A DNA stretch of 64,000 nt from Prinia subflava (lineage: Eukaryota > Chordata > Aves > Passeriformes > Cisticolidae): positions 2,790,001 to 2,854,000 of the forward strand of contig NW_026960609.1 in assembly GCF_021018805.1 (NCBI RefSeq), in the 5' to 3' direction. Numbering within the stretch: the first letter of the stretch is position 1; the number at the start of each line of letters is the position of its first letter. The notes under the pieces are model-generated. The model saw nothing but the letters and a program-made list of their open reading frames with translations, did not search any database and had not been told where the DNA came from. Both the position numbers and the translations under genes were made by a program. Below are positions 21,847 through 34,051 of the stretch, in pieces.

Positions 21847-22239
21847 AGCCATGCCCACAAAGGACCACCCCCGAAGAGGACGATCATCGGCTTTGAGGGA
21901 TCCATGGGAATCGCTGGTTACCCCCAGACCCTGAGATCAGCGTGGGACCAAGCAACGCAGAAGAACGCTGGATCGGCCCTGGGATCAGCGTGGGACCAAG
22001 CAACGCAGAAGAACACCGGATGGGTGAGATAAATCCGTGGCGGAAATGGGAGGTGAGTGAATGAGCGCTTGAGTGAGATGGGGGCCGGCAGCTCGAACCC
22101 TCAGAGCGAAAGTGGACCCCTAATATCGCGTTTCCGGTCTCCCGAGAGGGTGCTGGCCGAGAACGGAGGGAAGTGAATGGCATAGAAGAGTGACTGAGGC
22201 GCCTCCTTGGGGGAGGGCCCCTTCGAGCATGCAAAGGTT

Positions 22240-22960
22240 CTTGAGGTGTGAGGTGAGATCCTTGGCAGGACAGCACGCCCCAAAAAGCAGGTGAGAGGAG
22301 ATCCCCAGCAGGGCAGGTGAGAGGTCCTGGCAGGGCTGCTCCAGAAAGCAAGTGAAAGAGGATGCCTGGCATGGCAGGATGCCCCATCAGGCAGGCGAGG
22401 GAAGATCCCCAGCAGAGCAGGTGCAAGGTAATGTCCCTGGCATGGCGAGACAAGATGCTCCAGTAGGCAGGTGAGAGAAGATCCCCAGCAGGGCAAGTGA
22501 GAAGTCCCTGGCAGGACTGCCCCAGAAGGCAGATGAGAGGAAGATCCCCAGCAGGGCAGGTGAGAGGTCCCTGGCAGGGCTGCCCCAGAAGGAAAGGGAA
22601 AGAGGATCCCTGGCACAGCAGGATGCCCCATCAGGCAGGCGAGGGAAGATCCTCAGCAGAGCAGGTGCAAGGCAATGTCCCCAGCATGGCAGGGCAAGAT
22701 GCCCCAGTAGGCAGGTGAAAAAAAGTCCCCGGCAGGGCAGGTAGAAAGTCCCGGGCAGGGCAGCATGCCTCAGAAAGCAGATGAGAAAAGATCCCCAGCA
22801 GGGCAGGTGAGAGGTCCCTAGCAGGGCAGGATGCCCCGACAGGCAAGCAAGGAAGATCCCTGACAGGGCAAGTGGGAAGTCCCTGGCAGGATAGGGCACG
22901 ATGTCCCAGCAGGCAGGCGGAGGTGTCCCCGAGAGACTTTAAGCATATCCCGGCAGGCAA
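22240..22960 (+). repeat. Degenerate tandem array rich in splice-donor-like CAGGTGAG
   Basis: A basic unit of about 40 bases (GATCCCCAGCAGGGCAGGTG followed by a GTCCCTGGCAGGGC-like half) is tandemly repeated. A higher-order period of about 244 bases is visible: the block GATGCCCCATCAGGCAGGCG starts at 22378 and again at about 22622. Many units contain CAGGTGAG or CAGGTGAA, the consensus 5' splice donor (near 22288, 22313, 22467, 22556, 22711 and 22803). Open frames across the array come from the repeat composition and are not genes. Confidence 0.8.
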
Positions 22961-24002
22961 GTAAGATATCATTAGCAAGCAGGAAAGCAGGCATGAAGGT
23001 GAGCAAACAGACAAGAAAGCAGACAGGCAAGCAAGAAGGCAAGCATGAGGATGAGCAAAAAAAAAAAAAAAGGTAGGCATAAAGAGCAGCCAGATAAACA
23101 AAAAGGGAGGAAAAGGAGGCTTGGCCCGAGTTCAGGTGTGAGGCTCGGCAGGATGTTCGACCTCAGCCTGGCAGGGAGTTCAAGCCTCCTAAGCTTTGTA
23201 GGAAAGGGAGGCAAAGGGGGCTTGGCCGGAGTTCGGGTGTAAGGTTCGGCAGGACGTTCGACTTCCCCCCAGCAGGGAGTTCAAGCCTCCTAAGCCTTGT
23301 GAAGTTAAAGAGTTCAAACAAGACTCAGCAGGGGTCCAAGCCTAGAAAGCCTAGCAAGAAGTTCAGACTTAAGTTGAAAAGTAAGAGAGAGATACCCTTA
23401 GCAGAAAACAACGGGTGTGAGTCATAGTAGTGTCATAGCCAAGAGAGAGTTTTAAAAGAGACAGAAGAAAAAGCGTCAAGAGTAGGGTGCCAAGAAATTA
23501 GATTCTGACCCTTTAAAGTTCAGTGAAGAGATTCAGAATGTTTAGTTGTGAGACATCAGACAAGCTTTAGTTATCTTAAAGTTTAGATTGCCCATCAGAA
23601 TATTCCAGTTCACATTGAAGCACTGTTAAGGTACTTCATTTTTCCTTTTATTTTAAGGCCTAAAAACTGAGATGATGTTATAGTAAACAAGCAGACCCTT
23701 CCAAAAGGACAGTAAAGAAGATTCTCCCTAACATCCCCCTGGAGCAATTGTCAGACCAATAATATCCTTAAAAGACCACAAAGAGTCCAGATAAAGTTGA
23801 TACATTATAGTAAAAGAATATAGCTGAGATTAAAATTACAAAGAGAGTAGCCATAGTGTAAGACCCGAATTCAGTAAATGTGTAACCAGTTAAACCAACA
23901 TCTCTAAGCCCAAGAAGACCATGATGTAAAACAACTATCTTATGCAGCCTGCTGGCTAGAAAACTATAAGTAATGAAAATGTGAAAATATGCAAACTCTC
24001 CC
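22961..24002 (+). other. Non-coding leader or decayed internal region of H
   Basis: Purine-rich sequence in which a TTCGACTTC/TTCAAGCCTCCTAAGC pair of blocks occurs twice (about 23145-23200 and 23250-23300). This is a second tandem duplication of about 100 bases. A14 run at 23057-23070. No gene recognised. Confidence 0.45.
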
Positions 24003-24480
24003 TCCTACCCCAGCTGTACCTCCAGTCTCTTCCTTAACCTCTCCAACAGTTCCCCTTCACCCTCACTTCCCCCACTTGGGAGTGGAAACCACCCTTGCCC
24101 AGTGTTTCTCTTAGCCTCTGTCTCCACTACTACTCCCTCTACCTGGTGTTTTAGAAGAAGAGCCATATTACAACACCCGATCCAAAGCACCAAGAACAGA
24201 TAAGGTCTTTCCCCTTAGAAAAGTTCCTAGAGATTAACTAAAAAGATTAAGTTCATAAATGCACCTTTGACAGCCCCTGAAGTCCAGGACTCTAAGAAAG
24301 AGATAGAGGATTCAATAGAAGACCCTGTTGGAATGTCTAACCAGCTAGACCAGCTTCTGAGGCCAAATAGTTATTCCTAGAGAGAGTTGAACTCTATTCT
24401 AATGGTTCTGTTCACTCCAGAAGAAGTCCAGATGATCCAGATGGCGAAGATAAAGATATAAGGAAAAAAAAAATTGACTG
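24003..24480 (+). pseudogene. gag: Gammaretrovirus-like gag fragment of H
   Basis: A Pro/Ser/Leu-rich stretch leads to a frame encoding YYNTRSKAPR...VFPLRKV (about 24168-24230). This matches the layout of a gammaretroviral p12-to-capsid junction. Downstream, about 24305-24440 encodes a capsid-like block with ELNSILMVLFTPEEVQMI, interrupted by a stop. Several stops and shifts make it a clear pseudogene. The family assignment rests on motif recall, not on a search. Confidence 0.5.
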
Positions 24481-24589
24481 TGGCCCCCAAAAGACCATAA
24501 GATGCCCTTAGTGGACACCAGCTAAAATCCAAACCAAGAAGAAAGAAAGCAAAGCATGAGAGACTATAGATCCCTGATAGTGAGAATCA

Positions 24590-24750
24590 AAGTCTATAGT
24601 CTACCTCTCAAAACTACTAGACCCAGTAGTTAAGAGATGGCCAACTTGCCTGCAAACAGTTGCAGTAACAGCTACCCTAATAAAAGAAGTCCAAAAGTTG
24701 ATCCTGCAAAAGAGAAATTACTAAGCCAGAAGGCTTAACAGTAGTTGACT
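24590..24750 (+). pseudogene. pol: Pol fragment of H (RT connection-like)
   Basis: A short frame encodes a LLDPVVKRWPTCLQTVAV-like segment and a following TLIKEVQKL. These resemble the region between reverse transcriptase and RNase H in gammaretroviruses. Stops follow immediately. Everything between this and the gag fragment is missing or unrecognisable, so a large internal deletion is likely. Confidence 0.4.
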
Positions 24751-24854
24751 GACTCTAAAATAATGAACACAAGTAACTTAGAATTAATCACCCTAAGCAG
24801 TTTCTCACTAGAGAACCCCTAGCCGATCTAGAACATGATTCAAAGTAAGAAGAA

Positions 24855-25180
24855 ATTTAGTAACTGCAGACGAAGAGAAAGCAGAAGTGCTTTATGCTTT
24901 GTTTTGCTGCTGTCTTTAGTGAGAAGACAGCTTGTCTTCAAGACAGTGGTCATACTGAGTCAGTAGATAGTGTAAAAGAACAGAATAGTCCTCCTGTTAT
25001 CAAAAACAAAGTAGTCAGAGAAGTAGTAATTTGCTTGAATGCCCACTCACATGAAATCCATCCCAAAGAGATGAGAGCTGACAGATGAGTTTGCAAAGCC
25101 GCTCTCCATCATCTACCAATAGTCCCAACTCACTAGTGAAGTTCTAGATGACTGAGAGCTAGCCAATGTAATTCCCATTC
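24855..25180 (+). mobile_element. CR1 LINE fragment (N-terminal RT region)
   Basis: A frame encodes a FAAVFSEKTACLQD segment, then VIKNKVVREVV and HEIHPKEMRA. These correspond to the CR1 ORF2 blocks FFASVF-GK, VR--L--L and GPDEIHPRVLRE ahead of the polymerase core. Frames are broken. The fragment stops exactly where the LTR at 25181 begins. Confidence 0.65.
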
Positions 25181-25752
25181 TGTCCTGGGGTGACAGGACA
25201 TTTTCATGCTTTGTATCCCAATCGTGTTTTTTCTGTTCCCGTGCTCTCAGTTTCTTTTGTCTATAGCCGCTCCCCTCCCCCGGCTGCTTGCTCTTGCTTG
25301 CTGCTGCTAGCTTTCGGCTCGCTTTGCTGGCTCTGCTCTCTCTCTTTTTGCTTTTTGCTTGTTTTTTGCCATTTTTCTGCTTTTGTTTTTCCCCTTCTTT
25401 CCTTCCTCCCCTTCTCTGAAGACATCGGACCTGCTTTGGACCTTGATCAGGGAACATCAAGGAACTCCCCCGGAGTCTGCATTACAGAGAAGCTTTGGCA
25501 CCCTCCCCAGCAGACTGCCCAAGCCGTTTGGCCTCTCTTGGACTGGTGAAAACATTTGTTGTCATCTTGGGCTGTTTTTCTTGTGTTGGGGAGTGTTTTT
25601 TGTTGTTTCTTAATAAACAAGTTTTTTCCACTTTTCCTCCGAGGAAATTCCTCCCGAACCCAGTGGTGGGGGTGGGAGAGGAGTTGTGGAGGTTTGTTTC
25701 TTTTAAGAGGGTCCTTTGGAGATTTTCCCCTAATTTGTACTAAACCAGGACA
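25181..25752 (+). mobile_element. ERVL-type solo LTR
   Basis: 572 bp with terminal inverted repeats TGTCCTGG and CCAGGACA and an AATAAA at about 25611-25616. The adjacent 5-mers are CATTC (25176-25180) and CTTTT (25753-25757). They match at 3 of 5 positions, so any TSD has decayed or one flank was lost. It interrupts a CR1 fragment. Confidence 0.75.
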
Positions 25753-28700
25753 CTTTTGAACCTATTTCTCTGAAGACAGCATTTCACCTCCTTTTTTTGT
25801 GTGATCTGAAGTAGGTTGTGGAGCTTCTTTGATTGTTTTGTCAATGTGTAGGTCTGCATCATACCTCAGCCACTGAAGAGGGCTTTTGCCTTCCCTAAGT
25901 CATGCTGAGCTGCTGAAGAAAGAAGACTATGTTTAGATTTTATTTGTTTGAAGGGATAAATGTCAATTATTTCAATTCTTCCTGCCCTAGTAAATAACCT
26001 TAAATCTTCCACAACTATATCATGGAAAGTTGAAAATCATATTCTCCACCTCCTATGTAATATCTCCCCTTTTTTGTACAGTAATTAGAAATACAGTGGC
26101 CCACTTTGGACAGTTGAAGAACTAGTATTATCTTTTAGCCAAATAAATCACAGGCAATAATTAATAATATTTCTCTGCATCCTTTTAACTTTCTCCTCTA
26201 ATTCTGCAGCATGGCCTGAAGGCTTTTCTGTGAGAATGAGGAACTGTGTGGGGCTCATGCTTCTTGTCTTCAAATGAATCCTTGGTAATTACTGAGTTAG
26301 TTTTGCTGGCATAGTGCAAGATGTCAGCAGTGGACCAAGTGCAGTGCAAGGAAATAGGGAAAGAAAATTTCCATTTAGATAGGATAAATGAGACTATTAA
26401 TTGATGTAATGAATGGACAGTGTTCTCAAAGAGGCTTAAGGTGGCATTCACAACCGGTTCACCTTTTTTTTCCTTCATTATCCTTTGCCTTTTCCATTCT
26501 CTCTCCAAAATGAATATGTTCAGTGCTCAAATAGAGAAGTATGGATAATCCTACATATTTGTCACTATCTTCTGTATATATCTGAAAGAGTACGACTATA
26601 AATAATAACCTATGCTACTAGCCCAGCATTTCAGTTGATTTTATGAGACACGTGACAGTCCCACATGCTTTACAAAGCATGTCTAGAAGGGATATCCTCT
26701 TGTCAGCTCAGCAAAAGTATCTGTGTCCTCCAGCAATATGAGTCTGCTCCAGCCTGGCACTATTTCGAAGACTGGAACCTGGGAAAAGATTGTGTTTCTA
26801 AACAAAACACACCTGGAACAATCAGTTCCTTTGAGGTTCTCTTCAGTCATGTGCTGGCACATCAAGCTGCTGACAAAACTTGTTACATCAGATAGTGTCT
26901 GATATGACTGAAAAAACCCTTATGCAACGTATGGTAACAGAACTGGATAATGTGTCTTTTTTCTTTTTCTTTCTTTTCCCAAAAGAGAATGTGCTGGTTT
27001 TAAGACTGCTGTGTGCTCAGTTGTCTAGCCTTCATTTATCTGTAAAACACAGACTTAGAGTCACACATTCTCAAGGTGCTGGGCTTCTGTTTTGTTTATT
27101 CATCCTTTCATTCTGAGCATCTACTCCTGTTTTCCTTTCTTTTTTTTTTTTCTTTGAAGCTTTTATTAAGTAGCAGTATCAAAGATCTGTGACCAAAAGA
27201 TAACAAATCCTCTGAGAATGTATGAAACAGCTCTTGCAGGGTATTTTCAGTGTGAGGCTGACAGAACATCTCTCCAGGATGCATTGCAAACAGGACACAG
27301 GGCTGGGAATTATATTCTGTGGGCTTTTTTAAAAGTTGGGCATCAAATTACATTTTTTGCACAACACGACCCAAAGTACCTTTAATATTTTCATATCCAA
27401 GAGACCGAATAAACTTTTTGTTTCATTCCAGATATTCATGGAAATGAAAGACACCATGTAATGGGGCAACGCATCTGTACAATCTGTTGCTAAGTACCTC
27501 TTATATCCACTTAAAACTGTTGTGCATTTAATTCCCAGCTTAATATCTCCATTGCCAACATCAAACATAAAAAAGGTGTGGATTTCATAGTTAAAATGTA
27601 TTTTTTCTGAAGCCACTGAGGGATAGAAATCCATTTCAACTTTTTTTAGTGGAAACACTGATGCTAGGAATGAAATAATTACAGCAGTTGGAGGCTTTAT
27701 GAAAAATCCCGATATCACGAGACTTGCATTAAAGGTGAAAAAAATCACGTCAGTTAAAGCCACTGATTTATGAATTTTATGTAGCTTCTGTTCCCATGCA
27801 CTGACAACACCTTGCAGTGTCTTCTGTTAGCTTGAGGAAACACCTGGTGTTCGTTCTTCCCCCCCCCCCCCCCCGCAAGTATTCTTAAAACCAAATGGAT
27901 CCTTTTTAATCTTCTTATGGATAAACTAGCTAAATCCAGGATCTCTGGTTTCTAGACTCGTCACTTGGCTGGTATTAAGCAATAGCTGCATTCAGAATCA
28001 TTGAAAGCTCTTGCATGTGTGCATTTGCTCCAGCGGTCCTGGGAAACACAAGAACTGATGCAATCACACCTGAAGTGCACGGGCACAGCAACTCTACCTC
28101 ATTCTGGCTGCCCTCACCTGGCTCAGATCACTTGGACAGGGCTTCTTACTTGGCAATAACCTGTTTAGATAGAGTTTAGAGAAACTCTTCACATGATCTA
28201 GCAAGATAAAGTACAGCCTGTTTTGTGATTCATCTGTTCTAGGAGTTAACCACAAACTCCTGCCCTTCTGAGGGAGCCATCATGTCCTGTAACTCAAGTA
28301 CAATTTTCATGAAATTCAGCATGGTACATTTAGTAGTTTCTGTAGTTTTTCATGTAATTCATCAGTCTTTCATGTAATCCGTTATGTTCAGTTGAGTTAA
28401 TCATACCAGGTGTCCCTCTTAATATGCTATTCTTAATTTTTCTTCTTATTGCACAAGATTCTAGTGTCAGTGTTAAAGCATTCCTTCAATATGGGATAAC
28501 AATTTGCTATGCTTCAAAATTCTGTTGCTACAGTGGGTAATCACATAATCACTTGGTGCCTCAGGTCTTTATCTGTAAGACAGTAAAAATTTTGCTGCTA
28601 TGGGATGGGAGGGAGCATTGTGAGGATAAACCTGTAACTACTTGGAATGTAAAGGGATATTGCAATTAGAGATGCTAGGAAAGATCTTACTGATAAAAAG

Positions 28701-29723
28701 TGGAGAATTCTTCCTGAAGATACAACAATTTGGAGGGCTGAGTTCGGATTTTAACAGGACAGTGCAAAACACCTTTGAAAAATGGTTTGGATTTTGTTTC
28801 TTTCTGCTGTGCAAAACTGCATACACAGTAAGGAACAAAATGAATGGTTCGTAGTAATAATGTGTACTTCATACCTCTTTAGACACTGAGCTTCTGTGCA
28901 TTTGTTTAAGGGGGCAAACACATCTTTGGCCTGTGGTAAAACTGTAAAAAATGCACAGATTTGTTAAAAGTTTCAAAGAATTTGTTTTCTTAAAAATCTT
29001 TTGCATTAGTTAAATCAATGTGTCAAACCACAAAGTTTATGCAGTTTGTCAGTGAGACTTGTTCTTTGCTTTATGCCAGTGCTGTAAAATTCATGTCACA
29101 AGAAGATTCCAAGTTAGCAAGGGCAGACATTAAGAAAAATTGCAGTAAAATACTCGGTGCTAGAAAAAAATGAAATAAAATGTTCTGCTTCAGGAGTTTG
29201 AATGGAATGCATCACATTTGTCAGTAAATGATATATGAGGTAGAGCTCAAATGTCCCAATTATATTTTATTACTCCTCAGAACTGCCTTTGTTTAAAATT
29301 CCTAATTTGTGCATAAATGTTTTGTTTCAGAGAGAAAGCTAGAAGAAGGAAAACGGTGTGAAAGGTTTAATTATATTTAAGAGAATACAGTGGAGATCAA
29401 AGCCAAAGAGATAAAAGCTGCAACTACTGTATGGGCTGGGAACTTCTTGAGAATCATAAGCACCCTTAAGTGTAGTGCTTCAGAGGCAGCCATCCTGAAT
29501 TCAGGACAGAGGCACAGCTGAAATGGAAATTCTCTATTTACAGTGTTTTATGAGCTGTATTGGCTGCTCTTGGTGAGTCCTGTACTTTGACAGGCACCAA
29601 AATGTCTGAGGACATTCACCAGAAAACAATAAAGCAAACAGTGCCACTTAAGTCAGCGGCTCCAAAATAACCCCCCAGGGGCAGTATTGCTGGGAGCTGT
29701 TTGCAGGGATAGCATTTGACTGT
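25753..29723. other. Host intergenic DNA, no gene recognised
   Basis: About 4 kb, AT-rich, with a C run near 27858-27874. A minus-strand open frame of 144 codons at 27329-27763 is the longest in this stretch. It shows no domain I can name, and its hydrophobic and lysine-rich composition fits AT-rich chance coding, so it is not called a gene. The rest shows nothing I can support. Confidence 0.45.
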
Positions 29724-29728
29724 GGGCC

Positions 29729-30476
29729 TGTCTTGGGTTGAAAAAATGTAACCAAAAATGTGTATTCTATTTTCATCTGGTAAAATCGGTTGGGAGATAT
29801 TGTTCTTCATCTCTTGTAACTCTAGGGGGGGAAGAGGGCAGATGCCTTCTGTTAATTGGACAACTGATAACACCAGATAAAGCAGTGCCTTCTTATCTCT
29901 TCCTCCACCCATCCTCCTCTGAGGGATATCACCCGTGAATGGGCCATTTAGGGCTCTCACATGACTGATAATGTTACTTCATTCCATTGTGAGATGCTCC
30001 ACCCAGTGGGAGGAGCCAAAGCCTTTCCATCGGGATAAGAACAGCCATCCCAAACACCAAGATAGCTGGATTTCCACTGAATTCCTGGCGGAAGACTGGA
30101 GCCGTCTTGCCAGCACTGGACCCTTTTTTTCTACAGGATCATCTCTACTTCACAGAACAAGATCTGTTACTCCAGGAAGACTTATTTGGACTGCTTCCAG
30201 CACCCTGACAACAGGGTGTCAGGTTGTATCTCTGACTCTGTCAGGGTTTTCTAGGACTTTTTGTTTGTTTGCTTGTTTGGGGTTTTTTTTTGTACTACTG
30301 CATTTGTATTTTTAATATTCCTAGTAAAGAACTGTTATTCCTATTCCCATATTTTTGCCTGAAAGCTCCTAATTGCAAAATTGTAATAATTTGGAGGGAG
30401 GGTTTTTTTTACATTCTCCATTCCATGGGAAACTCCAGTTTTCCCTGACAGATACCTGTCTTTCCAAACCAAGACA
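29729..30476 (+). mobile_element. ERVL-type solo LTR with TSD GGGCC
   Basis: 748 bp, TGTCTTGG...CCAAGACA with matching terminal inverted repeats. A perfect 5-bp duplication GGGCC lies at 29724-29728 and 30477-30481. A 5-bp TSD is typical of ERVL (class III). A GTAAAGAAC-type poly(A) signal follows a T-rich block near 30325. Confidence 0.88.
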
Positions 30477-30481
30477 GGGCC

Positions 30482-31469
30482 AAGAAAAATCTTGTATCAA
30501 CAGGTGTAATCAGAACCCCTATAACAGTAACGACTCTGACACAGTTTTCATTAGCTATTAAGAATTTGGAAGGAATGGGCTTCCCCCACCACTACCTTTT
30601 TATTTGTGTTATATGATCTATTCTATTCTAAACCAAAGTTATCAAACTGCTGCATCTCCATTCTGAAAGACAATACCTAATAAAGGAAATGTAAGCAAAA
30701 ACAAGGTCCTACTAATATTTTAAGCAAAGATGTGTCTTCAGTTTTTTGCTTCTGTTGTTTTACTCTACACCCACTAATCCTGCATACTCTGCTCTCCTCA
30801 AAGTATTGGTGCTGTATTCCCCCTCTTCAGAGGGAAAAAAGCCATGAATCCCCACACGTCTCCCTGGGAAGTTTCTCCCCACTCTGTTCCCCCAGCCTCT
30901 GCACCCTGATCCTCTAGACTCAAAGATCCTCCAGACCCAGTGCACCTCCAACTCAAGTTTCTTAAAGGAAATTCCTTCCCTTCTTGTAGATGGGTATGGC
31001 AAGATGTCTGTTGCTTCTTCTACAGAAAAAGAAAAAAAGACATTAGGCTGCCTTGGACTTGGGGCATTTGACTGAATGCAAAGAGCAAGCCTTTTCCTTA
31101 GAGGGTAGAAGTCAGGTACCCGGTGTGGTGTTTTGAGGAGGTGGAAGCTGTTGTTGGTTCACGTGGTTGAGTAAAGCTGCTGTTAGAAACAAATTGGTAT
31201 ACAACATTACCAAAGGGTTGTTGAAAGTAACTCCCCTCTGATCTGCTGTCCATGGTATTTCTCTTCTCTGCCATGTTTAGAGGGTGTAGTTCAGTTAACT
31301 TCTCTGCACATCTGAAAAGCCCAGTCAAGAGGATGCAGTAGAAATGCTCATAATCATCTTAGTTCAGTCATGCAGTTATAAAAGTCATCACACCAGGAAG
31401 CACGGCTGCATGTATTCTACTTTTTTCTGTTCCTGCTGCTGTTTATAAACATATGTGTAGAGGAAGATG
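30482..31469. other. Host intergenic DNA, no gene seen
   Basis: No gene, RNA gene or repeat boundary supported. Several short frames on both strands look like chance. Confidence 0.45.
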
Positions 31470-31895
31470 ATTACAGGGATGAAATACCTTTCCTATGAGG
31501 AAAGCCTGAGAGAGCTGAGGTTGTTCAGACTGGAGAAATCTGGAGCAACCTTATCACAGACTTTCAGTACCTAAAGGGGGCCTACAAGAAAGCTGGAGAG
31601 GAGCTTCTTACAAGAGTGTGCAGTGATAGAACAAGGGGGAATGGCTTTAAACAAAAAGAGGGCAGGTTTAGATTGGATATTAAAAAGAAATTCCTTAATG
31701 TGTACAAGGTGAGATTCTGCCCAGGAAAGTTTTAGATACTTTAACTCTGAAAGTGTTCAAGGACTGATTGGATGAGACACTGAGCAGCCTGGTCCACTGG
31801 AAGGTGTCCCTGCCCATGGCAGCAGGGCATTGGAACCAGATGACCTTTTAGTTCCCTTCCAATACACCCCATTCTGTGATTCTATGGCAATGTAA
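31470..31895 (+). mobile_element. CR1 LINE 3' end
   Basis: Follows the CR1 3' terminal consensus: a GAGAGAGCTGAGGTTGTTCAG block, AGTGATAGAACAAGGGGGAATGG, GGTTTAGATTGGATATTA (each diverged), and the conserved end CCATTCTGTGATTCTATG at about 31869-31887. It is 5'-truncated as most CR1 copies are. No open frame survives. Confidence 0.85.
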
Positions 31896-33369
31896 ACATG
31901 CATGTCTGGTAAGTGCTGTCACCTGTTCATGCAGTCACTTGAAATCTATACACCAAGACAGGATGTTTCTTTTTTTTCCCACAAAGCAGTACTCAACAGG
32001 AGTAGTGGTATTGCTGCAGAGGGTATTCCTGGGTTTCTGGGCATTGGAGGCTTGTAAACTGCAATTTAAAAAATTCTGGATGCTTCTTGGAATTATTTGC
32101 ATGCATGTGCAGTGAGAAGAGCTCGTCAGAGATACATGGATCAGACCAGTGTGTGCAGGTACACCAGATCACATAAATTGCCATGTCAAGGCTAATGCAC
32201 ATAGAGCAATTGATCTGTTATTACAGGTTAGACCAGCTCATCTAAAGCGTAATGACACTGGGTAGCCTTGAAGCAAACATTCATAGGGGTGTCAGTGGAG
32301 TCTGTGTCAGAAATCTACCTCTTGTTTGCTCATGTAGCAATAAGCCACTTCAAACACAAAGTGGCCAGGGAAAACTCTGGGTAGACTAAAGGACCATAGA
32401 TGTTATGATCTTGCACTCTTTTCACATAAGAGAGAGTAATTTATTACATATCAATTTTGGATGAGGTTTGCCAAACTCTCTGCAAAATTTGATGCCCGTC
32501 CAGAGTGTTCTACGCTGCTTCTCAGAGGCCTCTTTTTGTTATTCATGTTTATGCCCAGGGGTGTTACATTCCCCTGTGGGAATGGTTTCTCCCCCCTCAG
32601 GGACCCCTAGAGCTTGTACCATGTACTTTGACCCTTCCTTCCCTTTCTGACCCCATTGGCTGTGTCCCAAGTTGCCCCGCCCTGGCAAGAGCTGAGAAAA
32701 GACCCTGTTCCTCTGTGCATGCCCTCTTTCCCTCTGGAGACCACCTGGAATAAACATCGTACTGCAGCTAAGGGTTAGAGCCTCTTTTGGGTCCTTTCTC
32801 CTGTCTATGAAATATTCCTCCAGAGCCTGAGAAGGCCTGAGCTAGTTGGGAACTTCGCAGGGATTAAAAAGGAGGATTTATTTTCACAGGGGGACTATCT
32901 AATCATGTGAACATTGATAACTGCACAGGAGAAAGAGGATCAGTCTTTGTGATATTTTTAGTAGTACTTATTTGCAGCAGTCATCCTAGAGAGAGGTTGT
33001 TATATGGCATATCAATACCACTGGTTGTGAAGAATGGGAAGGTGCATGAAAATGAAAGCTCTAGGAATTTTATGAAGTAGACTTGATAGGGATCACTTCC
33101 AGTATCAGACAAGAACATTTTTTACATGTGTTCCTGGAAAACATTGAAAAGAACTTCAGAAGTGTGTAGTACTGTAATGTAGCTGTTCCAGACACTACAA
33201 GATAAAATGTTGTGTGCACAAACTTTGACTGGCAAAATATATACTGCAACCATTTCATAGATAAAAGTGATGTGCGTGTAAACAAACGCAATATATCAAA
33301 CCACCTTGTTTCCATAAGGAGGCTGTCCAGGTTTTTGTAAGAGGATGTTTTTTCTTTGATCTCTTATAT
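31896..33369. other. Host DNA with a possible solo LTR at about 32562-32870
   Basis: Mostly featureless. Between about 32562 (TGTTACATTCC) and 32870 (ACTTCGCA) there is a CCAAT-like CATTGGCTGTG, then AATAAA (about 32751-32756) and a T-rich U5-like end. This could be a plus-strand ERVK-like LTR. No clear TSD was found, so it remains a suggestion. Confidence 0.35.
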
Positions 33370-33398
33370 CTAATTGTCTTGGTTTGAAAGACAGGTGT

Positions 33399-33900
33399 TG
33401 TCACTGTGCCGCGTTTCGAGACCTCAGCGTCTCCATTCCAGCTAGCCCAGGCACTGTGAATATCGCTTGAAGGATCAGTTTGTACGCCGCGCGAATGATG
33501 TTGATTCCTACGGGGTTCTTGTTCCTGAGAGATCCTCTCAGTAGCGGTGGTGAAATGACTCGGACAGAGGCAAGAGGAGGGAGGCAGCAAGTTTATTGTA
33601 TGTACAAACACGTTCCGGCTGCGCCGCGACTGCCCACGAAAGCAGTCTGCTCAGGATTTTATCCAGATAGGTGAGAGGGAGGGGTGAGGGTACAACAACC
33701 AATGAAGGGGATCCCCGGGACCGTTAAACACGCGGGAAATTTAACTTTACCAACCGGGGAAGCGAGGAGGAATACAAAAACCGCGGGCAGAATGAATGAC
33801 AGGAAACGGACTGTTACATAACGACAGGTGCACGCACGTGCGAGAGACAACAAAGGAATAATACGATAAACCTAATAAACCTAATTTGCACACTGCCACA
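33399..33900 (-). repeat. 3' LTR of provirus B
   Basis: 502 bp, TGTCACTG...CTGCCACA on the plus strand. Differs from the 5' LTR by substitutions and by segments such as the CpG-rich stretch near 33491-33503 and the one near 33613-33640. Confidence 0.9.
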
Positions 33901-33917
33901 TCTCCCCCTTTTTCTTT
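33901..33917 (-). other. Polypurine tract of provirus B
   Basis: The minus strand reads AAAGAAAAAGGGGGAGA immediately before the 3' LTR. Confidence 0.8.
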
Positions 33918-34051
33918 TATTAGGATGAGCAAACTTGGCAAGGAGGAAGCTGATGTTCAGATTCAGAAAAGCTGTCTCTGAACCATGACTGCATGGACGG
34001 CCACTGCTCCTCAGAGAGGCTCTCGTCTTCCCAAGACTTCTCTAAGTTTTC

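Larger units (their letters stand above)
21344..24850 (+). mobile_element. Element H: decayed gammaretrovirus-like ERV, 5' part
   Basis: The 5' LTR (about 21344-21826) is followed by a PBS that resembles the complement of tRNA-Pro, a long leader containing a tandem array, and heavily broken gag and pol fragments. tRNA-Pro priming is the hallmark of many gammaretroviruses. The gag fragment has the p12-to-capsid type junction and a capsid block, and the pol fragment recalls the RT connection region. No 3' LTR was found, and a CR1 fragment starts near 24855, so the element is truncated or rearranged. Confidence 0.6.

Noticed and set aside
22101..23101. Several overlapping minus-strand ORFs of 156-189 codons
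   Set aside because: They are translations of the tandem array (repeats of LPCWGSS-like units) and shift between frames.
27329..27763. 144-codon minus-strand ORF in host DNA
   Set aside because: No domain, no exon context and AT-driven composition. A homology search could revive it; without one I do not call a gene.
30760..31328. Minus-strand ORFs near the ERVL LTR
   Set aside because: Short, without conserved motifs or splice-site support, and overlapping unrelated frames.
32400..32870. LTR starting at TGTTATGATC (32400)
   Set aside because: No TSD fits that start. A shorter LTR from about 32562 is more plausible but is also unproven, so it is only mentioned within the intergenic entry.
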